Positions 1-9,822 of a stretch of 64,000 bases of DNA are shown here, piece by piece (the first letter of the stretch is position 1; each line of letters opens with the position of its first letter). This stretch comes from Nostoc sphaeroides. Lineage in GTDB: Bacteria > Cyanobacteriota > Cyanobacteriia > Cyanobacteriales > Nostocaceae. The notes under the pieces are model-generated. The model was not told the origin of the DNA, made no database searches, and was given only the letters and a program-made list of their open reading frames with translations. The stretch is taken from NCBI RefSeq assembly GCF_003443655.1, contig NZ_CP031941.1, positions 57,501-121,500 on the forward strand. The letters run 5' to 3'. Position numbers and translations under genes: made by a program.

Positions 1-1411
<1,411 letters not shown>

Positions 1412-1579
1412 GAAGCGTTTGTAAGCTCAATTAGCTGCTCTTTTTTAACTTCAGCTTAGTTATCTTTATTTTCTTAGACCCAAACTACTTGCTGTATAAT
1501 CGCTTTCAAACTATAATATTTTCAAGGTTCGGTTCACCTTTTGGCGTCGCTTTTCTCGCTCCGCTTCAGGCACTTATTC

Positions 1580-1608
1580 AATATAGCGAACCTACTTCAT
1601 TGTGTCAA
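1580..1608 (-). promoter_or_regulatory. rRNA operon promoter
   Basis: On the minus strand there is a perfect -35 TTGACA (1608-1603), a 17-nt spacer and a -10 TATATT (1585-1580). This would start transcription near 1573, about 160 nt upstream of the mature 16S 5' end, which suits an rrn leader. The rest of 1412-1718 holds no supported gene. On the plus strand TATAGT near 1681 could serve nadC. Confidence 0.75.
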
Positions 1609-1718
1609 CCATTTTTCCAAATTATTTTGGGACTGTTTCACAGTCACTATGAAAGCCTTAGAGAGCAAGGGTTATAGGCTATAGTATTGCTGGAAGTCAC
1701 TAAGGAAGCAATAAAGTT

Positions 1719-2585
1719 GTGAGGAATTCTGGTGTTTTGCCACCCTGGTTGGTTTTAGATCCACTGTTGCGTGGCTGGTTGATGGAGGATATTGGCAGGG
1801 GCGATCGCACAACAAATACGCTACTAGTAGAAGATGTGACGCTAGGCTCGGCTAAATGGATAGCTAAAGCTTCAGGAATAATTGCTGGCTTACCACTTGC
1901 TGCTAGGGTGTTTCAGATTTTGAATGAAAAAGCCAGCTTTGTGGCGGTTGCGGCTGAAGGTACATGGTGTGAACCGGGACAGGTAGTAGCTGAAATTCAT
2001 GGTTCGCTGGATACGCTGCTCATGGGGGAACGAGTTGCGCTCAATTTGGCTATGCGGTTGAGTGGGATTGCTACGCTGACTAATATATATGTAGAGAAAA
2101 TTGCTGATTTACCTGCTCAGTTGGTGGATACGCGTAAAACGACACCAGGACTGAGACTGTTGGAAAAGTATGCGACTGCTTTGGGTGGGGCGATTAATCA
2201 CCGCATGGGGTTGGATGATGCAGTGATGATTAAGGATAATCATATTGCGGCGGCTGGGGGAATTGGAGAAGCTGTTACCCGTATTCGTTCTCAGATACCT
2301 TATCCCTTGACTATAGAGGTTGAGACGGAAAGTTTAGAGCAGGTGAAAGAAGCTTTGCAGTACAACGCTGACATTATTATGTTGGATAATATGCCTTTGG
2401 ATATGATGCCTCAGGCGGTGCAATTGATTCGCCAGCAGGATAGTCGGGTGAAAATTGAAGCTTCGGGGAATGTAACTTTGGAAACGATTCGCGGTGTGGC
2501 GGAAACCGGTGTTGACTATATTTCTAGCAGTGCGCCGATTACTCAGTCGAAGTGGTTGGATTTGAGTATGAGGATTGTACTTTAA
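1719..2585 (+). CDS. nadC: Nicotinate-nucleotide pyrophosphorylase (carboxylating)
   Basis: This is quinolinate phosphoribosyltransferase, which converts quinolinate and PRPP to nicotinate mononucleotide, CO2 and PPi in de novo NAD synthesis in the cytosol. The 288-residue length is normal for the family. Family motifs are visible: DTRKTTPGLRLLEK around residue 138, GGAINHRMGLDD around 156, and KDNH around 172, which contribute PRPP and quinolinate binding. The C-terminal barrel has IEVE and IMLDNM. The start is GTG, with AAGGAAG about 12 nt upstream. It is divergent from the rRNA operon and convergent with xisI. Confidence 0.96.
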   Translation: MRNSGVLPPWLVLDPLLRGWLMEDIGRGDRTTNTLLVEDVTLGSAKWIAKASGIIAGLPLAARVFQILNEKASFVAVAAEGTWCEPGQVVAEIHGSLDTLLMGERVALNLAMRLSGIATLTNIYVEKIADLPAQLVDTRKTTPGLRLLEKYATALGGAINHRMGLDDAVMIKDNHIAAAGGIGEAVTRIRSQIPYPLTIEVETESLEQVKEALQYNADIIMLDNMPLDMMPQAVQLIRQQDSRVKIEASGNVTLETIRGVAETGVDYISSSAPITQSKWLDLSMRIVL

Positions 2586-2600
2586 ATATCATGAGGTGAA

Positions 2601-2933
2601 TTATCCTACTGCAAAGTCGGTGTAATGTCGCATTTTTGGAGGATCAAAGCCTAAAACAATGTCTTCTTTGGGGACACCGAGTTCAACTAACTGGTTTGCA
2701 ATCCCAACTTCGGTACCATCTTGTTGAATCCAAATTTTGCGATCGATGATGTCGAGGTGAAGGACAGTGCCATACAGTCGCTTTGAGCCGCGCCAACCAA
2801 CGTAGACTAGTTGGTAGTGGTCGCGTTCGGTATCGAAAATAGTTTGGGCTTGGATGCGATCGTCCCACACGAGTTTGGCGCGTTCTGTTAGCAGGTTTTG
2901 GATGTGTTGTCGGTATTCGTTGACGGTAGCCAT
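2601..2933 (-). CDS. xisI: XisI family protein
   Basis: This 110-residue protein belongs to the XisI family, named from a gene needed with xisH for excision of the fdxN element in heterocysts of Anabaena. Most XisI paralogs sit next to xisH and their own function is unknown. Typical features are the N-terminal helix with EYRQHIQNLL, the central DTERDHYQLVYVGW and the C-terminal GVPKEDIVLGFDPP. It shares clear similarity with the second XisI at 15145-15459. Its xisH partner is reduced to a 3' fragment that overlaps this start codon. No recombinase gene or element boundary was seen, so a role in excision is not implied. Confidence 0.9.
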   Translation of the reverse strand: MATVNEYRQHIQNLLTERAKLVWDDRIQAQTIFDTERDHYQLVYVGWRGSKRLYGTVLHLDIIDRKIWIQQDGTEVGIANQLVELGVPKEDIVLGFDPPKMRHYTDFAVG

Positions 2934-3055
2934 TGTTGAATTACCTCCCCATCAATATCGTAGACTAACAACAGAAGTTGGTTTTGCTGAACGAGTCCCT
3001 GAATAAAGGGAGTTACAAAAAATCGCTCGTAAATACTGAACGATAAATATTAAAT
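2888..3055 (-). pseudogene. xisH 3' remnant
   Basis: In the +1 frame relative to xisI, the minus strand encodes a stretch with SIYERFF, TPFIQGLVQQ, LLLLVYDIDGEVIQQW and then a stop at 2888. This matches the C-terminal third of XisH proteins as I know them (FF..PF.Q followed by a hydrophobic VY strand and QW), and XisH genes commonly overlap the xisI start in just this way. Nothing resembling the XisH N-terminus precedes it. At about 3055 the sequence passes into an unrelated reading frame. I infer a truncated xisH, probably cut off by an insertion or deletion. Confidence 0.7.
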
Positions 3056-3291
3056 TCATTTTTATCCGTTGATTCGGTGTTGATTTTGTCGTCGAGTACC
3101 CGAACAATGTGTGTTATTACACCATATTGTCTTAAAATTATCAGTTCTCCTTTTTCTGGTTTTTTTGCATTTTTTTCATCTCTACTATTATTTATATAGT
3201 TACCCAAAAGCCATCTAAAATAACAACTAATTTTAGGTAATATCTGTCCGCTTGATTGCTTATTAAACCCGAAGAAACCCACCCCCACCAA
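3013..3291 (-). CDS. Hypothetical protein (doubtful)
   Basis: This is a 92-residue open frame of unknown function. The middle, KPEKGELIILRQYGVITHIVRVLDD, has the look of real protein, possibly the end of a larger domain. The last 12 residues are read from DNA that in another frame is the xisH remnant, and the N-terminus MVGVGFFGFNK comes from low-complexity DNA. It may be the 3' piece of the sequence that displaced the front of xisH. No family is recognised. Confidence 0.35.
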   Translation of the reverse strand: MVGVGFFGFNKQSSGQILPKISCYFRWLLGNYINNSRDEKNAKKPEKGELIILRQYGVITHIVRVLDDKINTESTDKNEFNIYRSVFTSDFL

Positions 3292-3374
3292 AGCTACGCT
3301 TTGTCTCCACTCCCGAAGATCCTACGGTGTACACACAAGTTGAAAACCCTCTAGCCAGATTTTTGTCACAGTGA

Positions 3375-3490
3375 AACTGTCACACTCACCGACATCCCGC
3401 CCAGAACTGAAGTTCAGGGCTAATAGCTGAAGTCCACTCAAGTGGACTGAATTGATCATTTAGTCCACTTGAGTGGACTTCAATTATCAG
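3375..3490. repeat. Palindromic intergenic repeat, family A (copy 1)
   Basis: The unit begins with a GTGAAACTGTCACACTCACC segment, passes through CCGACATCCCGCCCAGAACTG, and contains a perfect palindromic core AAGTCCACTCAAGTGGACT followed by its inverse around 3464-3480. Related copies lie at 4885-4965, 42305-42560 and 52720-52890. The gap 3292-3538 holds only this. Confidence 0.75.
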
Positions 3491-3538
3491 ACAATGTTAT
3501 TTTATGAGTTCTGTTTATGTAAGCATTTATTCCCTGAT

Positions 3539-4714
3539 TTAAGCAATACTGCCGCGCTTTCTGGCTTCTTTATAGGAAGTTCCCACATTTTTTAGACCGG
3601 CTTTAATCATTTGTTGTTCGAGGAGGGCAAAGAAACGCGTTCTATCGCCACCTTTTACTACTGCTTGGTTATGGGCTTCTGCGATCGCAACTGGGTAGCC
3701 ATATCCTTTTTGGACTTGTGCTAGCATTAGCCCCAATGCTTGATCTAGTATGGTTACACTCTCTGCTACCCATGCTGGAACTTCAATCCGGGCGATTTCG
3801 GTGCCAACGTGGACATAGCAAAAGTAAATGGTTTGATCTCCGTAGAGTTCGAGGATGGGGGAATTACTGCGCCACAGGGTACTACGTTGTCCTGGTTTGA
3901 GTCGGGTTGCCCAAACAGAAGTATCTCGCAACTGTTCAAAAATTTTACAAGCTACTTTTTCTAACTGATTTGGGCAATAAGTTTTACAGTCAGGTGCTGG
4001 ATGAGGACAAGCTAATAAGCGTAAAAAGTTCATTGTTTCGATGCTGCGAGAGGCACTAAGATAGCCCATTAAGGGAATTTGAGCATCACGCATTTGCTGC
4101 CAAGCTTCTAATATGGGGGGTAAAATGCGATCGCGGGCATCCATCGGTAATTGTTCTAGAAACCAGTAAATTAAGGAACCATCTACCATCGCTAATGCTG
4201 GTGCTTCCCCTTTGGCTGCACATGCAAGTTCTGCTAACACCGTTGCTTCTGAAGCAGTGCGGCGAAAACTCATCCATTCCTCGGTTCTAATTCCCCACTG
4301 CCGAGACATATATAAATCTTCTGGGCGGTAAAATACTTCTGGCAAACTATCGAGTATCGGATGGCGATTTTGTCCGTAGTGTAAAACTACTCTGCCGATA
4401 TTTAGGAGATAACAGTAAGCAATTTCGTGATGGTTGGGGGCAATTTGGGAACCATCGGTAGCGATGACAGTATGAATTTTGGGGGGAACTGGGATATCAA
4501 TGCAGGTTTCTAACGGCTCTATTGGGGTAGCATTAGCAAAGAGAATGCGATCGCGCCATTTTTCCTGGCGATCGATTAAATCTTGTTGAGACTCGTAAGC
4601 ATTTTTGAGATGTTGTTGCGCCAATTCTAAACGCTGACGACTCGCAACAGCTTCTAAAGTAAGATGCTGACTTAAACCCTGCATTTGTCGCGCCAGTTTT
4701 GTGAGATCAAGCAT
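3539..4714 (-). CDS. NurA domain-containing protein
   Basis: This 391-residue protein matches the cyanobacterial NurA-domain family. NurA is a nuclease that processes DNA ends with the HerA ATPase in archaea; the role in cyanobacteria is not established. Diagnostic features are the N-terminal coiled-coil region (about residues 10-55), the metal-binding aspartate motif TVIATDGSQIAP near residue 84, the second acidic motif ALAMVDGSLIYWFLE near 174, and a C-terminal PVAIAEAHNQAVVKGGDR with a conserved His/Asp region. No HerA homolog is adjacent. It stands alone between repeat-rich intergenic regions. The start at 4714 is the only good ATG upstream of the coiled coil. Confidence 0.85.
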   Translation of the reverse strand: MLDLTKLARQMQGLSQHLTLEAVASRQRLELAQQHLKNAYESQQDLIDRQEKWRDRILFANATPIEPLETCIDIPVPPKIHTVIATDGSQIAPNHHEIAYCYLLNIGRVVLHYGQNRHPILDSLPEVFYRPEDLYMSRQWGIRTEEWMSFRRTASEATVLAELACAAKGEAPALAMVDGSLIYWFLEQLPMDARDRILPPILEAWQQMRDAQIPLMGYLSASRSIETMNFLRLLACPHPAPDCKTYCPNQLEKVACKIFEQLRDTSVWATRLKPGQRSTLWRSNSPILELYGDQTIYFCYVHVGTEIARIEVPAWVAESVTILDQALGLMLAQVQKGYGYPVAIAEAHNQAVVKGGDRTRFFALLEQQMIKAGLKNVGTSYKEARKRGSIA

Positions 4715-4884
4715 AAAAGTAAGTGCTAAATGAGGAGTGAATAGTTATGAGTTATTATTTTACCTAAATAGAAAAACGTAAGCTTCTGGTTTATAATCTT
4801 TGCTATATATCCACCTTTGTTACAATTTGGCGTTGGAATAAATTCCAAAGCTAATAACTAAAGTTCTCTTCAGACGACTAAATA

Positions 4885-4965
4885 AATGATTTCAGTCCAC
4901 TTGAGTGGACTTTGGTTATAAGCCAGGAACTTAAATTCCTGGCGGGATATCGGTAAACGCAACAA
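4885..4965. repeat. Family A repeat, partial copy
   Basis: This half copy contains the palindrome AGTCCACTTGAGTGGACT, then AGGAACTTAAATTCCTGGC and GGGATATCGGTAAA, as in the other family A units but on the opposite strand. It is the only structure I see in the gene-free stretch 4715-5048. The sequence 5' of it is AT-rich with no clear motif. Confidence 0.65.
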
Positions 4966-5048
4966 TTTGACTGTTACAGAAATCTGGACAATGATAAGCC
5001 GTTTTAGGATAAAGGCATCAAGAGATGATTGCAAGGTATTTCATCTAT

Positions 5049-5834
5049 TTAAAGCCAAGCAGAGAAATCTTTGGCAAAGTGAGACAGTGATAACAGATGA
5101 ATTCGCGGATCATTTTGGGCGGATTCCCTTTCTGCTTGGGTATTATAGCCCCAGTCTGCGAGGAAGAGTTTCACTTTTTCAAGGTCTGCTTGCTGTTGGA
5201 CTAAGTGCAATGTCTTGAGTCTATCTTCTACAAACCAGAGACTAACTGGCTTGTTTTCTGCTTCCTGCTTTAATTCTCGCAGAATTTCATATTTAGGACG
5301 TTTGACTTCTTTGCCAATAATTGATTCTGCTGGTAAATTCACTCCTTCTTGTTGCAACAATTGCTGGACAAAACGCCCTTCTTTAGTTGTCACAATGTAT
5401 AGCTTAACTCCACTGTCAAGAGTTAATTTGATTTTTTCTATTACACCTGGATAAAATCTATGCAGACTTAGCCAACCATCTAAATCTGTGGTAATCCATT
5501 CATCTCGTTGTTTATCTAGTTTCGCGCCAATTTCTCTTCCTTGCAGCTTGTCATCTAACAAGAGTTTTGGAGCGATACTTGTCCATTCATGAAGAATTTT
5601 ATCATCAAGAATTCCATCTACCAAAGCTTTGATTAAAACGGGCATTTCCCAACCTGTTTCAATTACAGGTCGTAGACGATAGAATCTTAAAGCTAAATCA
5701 TCTGGTGGTGTGTCGTTAGCAAAAGACCAAATTTCACAGTAGGTACGCCATGCTACCTCAAAATATTCAATTAGTCCGTCGCAAATCACTCCATCAAAGT
5801 CCAGGGCTAAAATCGTGGGACTACTTGCGGTCAT
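5049..5834 (-). CDS. HAD-like hydrolase
   Basis: This is a HAD-superfamily phosphohydrolase of unknown substrate. From the ATG at 5834 (MTASSPTILALDFDGV) it is 261 residues; an in-frame upstream start at 5876 would add 14 residues before the motif and is less likely. Motif I is LALDFDGVICDG with the nucleophile and acid/base aspartates, motif II is the IVTTKEG threonine region, and the motif IV-like acidic pair is FVEDRL. A helical cap lies between motifs I and II. It stands alone. Confidence 0.85.
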   Translation of the reverse strand: MTASSPTILALDFDGVICDGLIEYFEVAWRTYCEIWSFANDTPPDDLALRFYRLRPVIETGWEMPVLIKALVDGILDDKILHEWTSIAPKLLLDDKLQGREIGAKLDKQRDEWITTDLDGWLSLHRFYPGVIEKIKLTLDSGVKLYIVTTKEGRFVQQLLQQEGVNLPAESIIGKEVKRPKYEILRELKQEAENKPVSLWFVEDRLKTLHLVQQQADLEKVKLFLADWGYNTQAERESAQNDPRIHLLSLSHFAKDFSAWL

Positions 5835-6031
5835 TGTTTTGAGGATTAAAACTGCTCTTGTCAGCTTACCCGACAAATTTAAATCATGCAGTAATTTTTG
5901 TTATTTTATAACTTGCTCAAAAAGTATGGTGGCATTGTCTTATCTAATCTGATACTGGTGGGTTAACGAGGATCAACAGCAGGTTTGTGATCAAATAAAC
6001 GAACTTGGTTTTGCTTAACCACTATAGTGCT

Positions 6032-6200
6032 CAGGGCTATTTCGTTCTAGACATAACCGCCCAGAACTAAAGTTCACAGGCTTTTAGCCCAAGTCCACTA
6101 AAGTGGACTAAAAGCCTTTCTTAGTCGTCTTTAGACGAATGAATGCTATTAGCCTCAGAATTTATTCTAAGGCGGGCTAGATGATAATGAAATAGCCCTG
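6032..6200. mobile_element. 169-bp miniature element inserted in the Rieske gene
   Basis: The element is bounded by perfect terminal inverted repeats CAGGGCTATTT / AAATAGCCCTG. It is flanked by a 10-bp target duplication, CTATAGTGCT (6022-6031) and CTATAGTGAT (6201-6210), with one mismatch. The inside is a chain of smaller palindromes (AGTCCACTAAAGTGGACT, CGTCTTTAGACG). It has no coding capacity for a transposase. Same-length copies are at 40764-40932 and, interrupted by a second element, 55823-56135. Confidence 0.85.
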
Positions 6201-6663
6201 CTATAGTGATTAGTGGTAAGGAACGCTTTGCTGGGCCATGAGCGGCTCGACCCTGAGAATCGTATTGAGATCCATGACAAGGACAAATAAAGTGATTTTT
6301 CTCAAGATCCCACTCAACTGTACATCCTAAATGGGTACAAATTGGATTGATAGCGTACTCAGCAATCTTTGGCCCGTCTTGAATGATGAGATAATCAACG
6401 CTATTGTCTGGCAAGCCTTTTACAAAAATCGGAATTCCTGGTTTTGCGATTGTCAACAGTGCATTAGTGTCAATTTGTTTACCCTCTTTGTCCAGTGCCA
6501 CAGATCCTGGAATATAATTTTGACAGCCCGAATTCTTTGGATACAGGGAGCAAAGGGTTTCTAGACTTATTTCACTTTGGGAAATAGATATGCGATCGCT
6601 ACTGATGCGATTGTAAGCTAATGTACTTTTAATTTGCATAACCAGGGCGGGCAAGATGCCCAC
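6121..6663 (-). CDS. Rieske [2Fe-2S] protein, both ends altered by repeats
   Basis: This is a Rieske iron-sulfur domain protein, 180 residues as it stands. The cluster-binding boxes are intact: CTHLGC near residue 121 and CPCHGS near 139, each giving one Cys and one His ligand. Similar proteins are electron carriers of the cytochrome b6f/Rieske type, usually anchored by an N-terminal membrane segment, which is absent here. The first residues (GTG start, MGILPALVMQIK) are read from a repeat also found near 20056. The last 25 residues are read from the 169-bp element. The displaced original tail (VVKQNQVRLFDHKPAVDPR, then stop) is readable at 6020-5963 beyond the element. The function of the current product is uncertain. 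Confidence 0.75.
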   Translation of the reverse strand: MGILPALVMQIKSTLAYNRISSDRISISQSEISLETLCSLYPKNSGCQNYIPGSVALDKEGKQIDTNALLTIAKPGIPIFVKGLPDNSVDYLIIQDGPKIAEYAINPICTHLGCTVEWDLEKNHFICPCHGSQYDSQGRAAHGPAKRSLPLITIAGLFHYHLARLRINSEANSIHSSKDD

Positions 6664-6672
6664 CCCACAATA
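6628..6672. repeat. GGGCGGGCAAGATGCCCACCC repeat (copy 1)
   Basis: An imperfect palindrome GGGCGGGCAAGATGCCCAC runs into CCCACAA and is preceded by TTAATTTGCATA. A nearly identical unit is at 20043-20082, including the TTGCATA flank. Here it forms the 5' end of the Rieske reading frame, so the native N-terminus has probably been lost or the apparent start is not the natural one. Confidence 0.7.
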
Positions 6673-6855
6673 GTTTTACTTCCAGATAATATGCAAGGTT
6701 ATTTGTCCAACAGCTTACTAGCTAGTGTGTAAGTTAAAAAATCCCGGCGCGTTTTTATCCTAGCTGGAATTTTGCCATTAGTAGAAAAATTTTCTTTCAT
6801 GACCCGATTTACCAAGAAAGGTCTACCAATATACTACGGTGCGATCGCATTACAA

Positions 6856-7707
6856 TTATTCTTTGGTTTTAAGTTGTCTATTAGTAAAAATACCGTATTT
6901 AGGACCAAATAGTAATGCTAGCAAAAATAATCCAGATACTACTAATACGATCGCAGGCCCAGAGGGCAAGTTATAAAAGTAGCTAAGATACATACCGCTA
7001 ATACTAGAAATTACGCCAATTACCGCACCCAAAATCATTACTTGGTTGAGGCGTTTAACTAATAAATAGGCGGTAGCTCCTGGTGTAATTAAAAGTGATA
7101 ATACTAAAATTACACCGACAGCTTTCATGCTGGCGACTATTGTTAAAGCTATTAGCACCATCAGTCCAAAGTTTAGCCGATTCACGGGTAAACCTGCGGC
7201 TTGAGCGCCTAAAGGATCAAATGTGTAAAATAAAAGCTCTTTGTATAATAAAATAACAACTATTAAAACAATAGTGGCAATAATAGCAGTATCCCGCACT
7301 TCATCAATAGTAACACCGAGAATGTTACCGAAAAGGAAGTGGTTCAGGTCGATTTTGTTATCTTTTTGAATAACAGTAATTAGGGTGATACCAAGGGCAA
7401 AGAATGCTGAAAAAACTATGCCCATTGCCGCATCTTCTTTGATTGGCGATCGCACTCTAATCCAGGCGATCGCCATTGTACTCAAAACTCCGGCAATAAA
7501 TGCCCCAATATATATATTTGCTCCTACCATAAAAGCGATCGCTAGTCCTGGTAAAACTGAGTGACTGATGGCATCACCCAGCAAAGCTAGTCGCTGCACC
7601 ATTAAGTAGCTGCCTACAACTGCACACAACATCCCAACTAAAATCGCAATCACTAGCGATCGCTGCATAAAGCCGTATTGCAACGGCTCAATTAATGCTT
7701 GTAACAT
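6856..7707 (-). CDS. Metal ABC transporter permease (ZnuB/MntB family)
   Basis: This is the inner-membrane permease subunit of a TroB/ZnuB-type divalent metal importer (ABC-3 family). At 283 residues with about eight or nine hydrophobic segments it fits the family. Characteristic motifs include the N-terminal GMLCAVVGSYLMVQRLALLGDAISH region with SVLPGLA, and the cytoplasmic SMKAVGVILVLSLLITPGATAYLL coupling region. It is downstream of the ATPase gene on the same strand, separated by 55 bp that carry heptamer repeats. Together with the divergent binding-protein gene it forms a complete importer for Mn or Zn. Confidence 0.93.
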   Translation of the reverse strand: MLQALIEPLQYGFMQRSLVIAILVGMLCAVVGSYLMVQRLALLGDAISHSVLPGLAIAFMVGANIYIGAFIAGVLSTMAIAWIRVRSPIKEDAAMGIVFSAFFALGITLITVIQKDNKIDLNHFLFGNILGVTIDEVRDTAIIATIVLIVVILLYKELLFYTFDPLGAQAAGLPVNRLNFGLMVLIALTIVASMKAVGVILVLSLLITPGATAYLLVKRLNQVMILGAVIGVISSISGMYLSYFYNLPSGPAIVLVVSGLFLLALLFGPKYGIFTNRQLKTKE

Positions 7708-7712
7708 ATTTT

Positions 7713-7747
7713 GTCATTTGTCATTTGTCATTTGTCATTTGTCATTC
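7713..7747. repeat. Heptamer repeat GTCATTT, five units
   Basis: Five consecutive 7-bp units (GTCATTT four times, then GTCATTC) occupy most of the 55-bp gap between the metal ABC permease and ATPase genes. Short tandem heptamers of this sort are typical of heterocyst-forming cyanobacteria. Confidence 0.85.
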
Positions 7748-7762
7748 GCTACCAATGACATT

Positions 7763-8587
7763 TTATGCAGCGTCTGAAAAGTACATTACTTTACCACCAT
7801 AAGCGAGATTTAAATTCTCTTGTGTAAGTACTTGTTGGCGTGAACCTGTGGCGATTAATTCACGATTTAGTAATATTAAATCATCAAAGTGGGTGATTGA
7901 TTCCCCTAAGTCGTGGTTGACTACTAGCACAATTTTGTTATCGGCGGCGAGTTCATGGAACACTTCAAAAATCACTGCCTGGGTTTTTTGATCAATGCCT
8001 ACTAGAGGTTCATCAAAGCAAAAGATTTCTGCTTGCTGTGTTAAAGCACGGGCTAAAAATACTCGTTGTTGTTGTCCTCCTGATAATTGTCCTATGGGGC
8101 GATCGCAATATTCGCTCATCCCAACTCTTTCTATGGCATTTTTTGCTACTTGGCGGCTAACTGTCGAGAAGCTACGCAACCAACCTGTTTTCTTTACCCG
8201 TCCCATCATGACTACATCCCAGACTGTAGCGGGGTAAGTCCAGTCAATTTGGCTACGTTGTGGTACATAGGCAACTTTATCTAATTGTTGCATCAAGGGT
8301 TTGCCTTGGCATAGCACAGTACCACTACTAACAGGAACCAAGCCTAACATTGCTTTCATTAGCGTACTTTTGCCAGCACCGTTGGGGCCAAAAATACCAG
8401 TCAGTTTTCCCGGTTTGACAACACAGTTAACGTCCCTTAAGGCTTCTTGTGTTCGGTAGTATACCCCTAAATGGGCAATGTTAATTGCTGCTTTAGAACT
8501 CGTGTCAAATTTGATAGTTTTTGCAGGCATTTCCTCTATTTTTGTCTGGGATAGGCTCAATTTTGCAGGAAAAGAGATATTTTTCAT
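7763..8587 (-). CDS. Metal ABC transporter ATP-binding protein
   Basis: This is the ATPase subunit of the divalent metal importer. It has Walker A GPNGAGKST, the signature LSGGQQQR, Walker B IFCFDEP and the switch His in VVNHD. The start is uncertain. The frame is open to 8671, but those residues would be hydrophobic and overlap the divergent promoter. ATGs at 8587 (MKNISFPAKL) and 8530 (MPAKTIKFD) are more plausible, the latter being close to the usual family N-terminus. It is divergently arranged with the binding-protein gene across about 150 bp, which suggests shared control by a metal-responsive regulator. No operator was identified. Confidence 0.92.
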   Translation of the reverse strand: MKNISFPAKLSLSQTKIEEMPAKTIKFDTSSKAAINIAHLGVYYRTQEALRDVNCVVKPGKLTGIFGPNGAGKSTLMKAMLGLVPVSSGTVLCQGKPLMQQLDKVAYVPQRSQIDWTYPATVWDVVMMGRVKKTGWLRSFSTVSRQVAKNAIERVGMSEYCDRPIGQLSGGQQQRVFLARALTQQAEIFCFDEPLVGIDQKTQAVIFEVFHELAADNKIVLVVNHDLGESITHFDDLILLNRELIATGSRQQVLTQENLNLAYGGKVMYFSDAA

Positions 8588-8649
8588 AATCAGGTTTAAA
8601 TATTTATTTCTTGAGCTTACTATAAAAATGAGAGAAATATGAAAAAATC

Positions 8650-8655
8650 TATAAT
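8650..8655 (+). promoter_or_regulatory. -10 element of the metal-binding protein gene
   Basis: A perfect TATAAT lies 82 bp upstream of the ATG at 8737, inside the divergent intergenic region. A matching -35 (consensus TTGACA) is not evident, which would fit an activator-dependent or derepressed promoter. This is a candidate only. Confidence 0.35.
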
Positions 8656-8736
8656 TAGATGTAATAAACAAGATAAATGAAACTAATACTAAAGATAGAC
8701 GGCAGTAATCCTTACGGCGAGGGAATAATCAGCAGG

Positions 8737-9693
8737 ATGAAGGGAAAAATGCTTTTCCGGCTTTGTTTGGGAATGCTTGTGTCTTTAGCTTTACTCAGTT
8801 GTACGCAGAAAGACTCTAACTCCAACACTGCCAAGGGAGATAAGCCGCGAGTGGTTGCAACTAGTACCATCATTGCTGATTTAGCACAAGAGGTTGCAGG
8901 AGAGAAAATTCAACTAAGTGGAATCTTGAAACCGGGTACTGATCCCCATGTTTACGAACCAGTACCAGCAGACAGCAGGGTTTTGGAAGAAGCCGACTTA
9001 ATTTTGTATAACGGCTACAACCTGGAACCGGGGCTGATTAAATTGATGAATGCTTCTGGTAGTAAGGCACAAAAGTTAGCTGTAGGGGAAGTTGTCAACT
9101 CTTTGCAGCTTGATAAAGGCAAAGGAGAAGTTGTACCAGATCCGCACGTTTGGGGTAGTGCAGAAAATGCGATCGCAATGACGAATGCAATACGGGATGC
9201 TTTGATTAAGCAATCACCTGAAGATAGAGAAAAATTTACTCAAAAGGCATTGCAACTTACTAATGAATTAAAACAGTTGCATAGTTGGATTAATCAACAG
9301 ATTCAAACTATCCCTATAGATAAGCGCAAACTGGTAACAACCCATGATGCATTCCAATATTATGGACATGCTTATGGGATTGCGATCGCAGGTACTTTAA
9401 TTGGCATTAGTACCGAAGAACAACCAAGCGCTCAAACAGTTCAGCGATTGGTAGAGTCGATTAAAAAAATCGGCATTTCTGCAATTTTTGCTGAGACTAC
9501 AATTAACCCGGCTTTAATTAAAACTGTTGCCCAAGAAGCAGGGGTGAAATTAGCACCAAATCAACTCTATTCTGATTCAATTGGCGCTAAGGGAAGTCCA
9601 GGAGATTCTTACATCAAAATGATGGAGGTGAATACCCGCACAATTGTAGAAGCATTGGGGGGTAAATATACCCCATTTCAACTAAAGAAGTAA
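8737..9693 (+). CDS. Metal ABC transporter substrate-binding lipoprotein (TroA-like)
   Basis: This is the periplasmic metal-binding lipoprotein of the adjacent importer. I choose ATG 8737 (MKGKMLFRLCLGMLVSL, then the lipobox LALLSC) because it gives a proper signal peptide with lipid-attachment Cys; the open frame begins at 8677. The metal ligands expected in this cluster-9 family are visible: His in DPHVYEP, His in DPHVWGS, His in THDAFQYYGHAYG and Asp in LYSDSIGAKG. This His3-Asp set resembles TroA rather than the His2-Glu-Asp set of MntC. There is no His-rich loop as in many ZnuA proteins. Mn versus Zn cannot be decided. Confidence 0.93.
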   Translation: MKGKMLFRLCLGMLVSLALLSCTQKDSNSNTAKGDKPRVVATSTIIADLAQEVAGEKIQLSGILKPGTDPHVYEPVPADSRVLEEADLILYNGYNLEPGLIKLMNASGSKAQKLAVGEVVNSLQLDKGKGEVVPDPHVWGSAENAIAMTNAIRDALIKQSPEDREKFTQKALQLTNELKQLHSWINQQIQTIPIDKRKLVTTHDAFQYYGHAYGIAIAGTLIGISTEEQPSAQTVQRLVESIKKIGISAIFAETTINPALIKTVAQEAGVKLAPNQLYSDSIGAKGSPGDSYIKMMEVNTRTIVEALGGKYTPFQLKK

Positions 9694-9822
9694 ATTCATC
9701 AGAGTAAATATCTAACCTAAGACGTGTTCTTCTCAAAGTCTCTCCAGAGAAAGAACTCTTCGTATCCTCGATTTTTTAGAATGTTACTACTAAAACTAGT
9801 ATTTTCAATACCTGAAAAAGCC

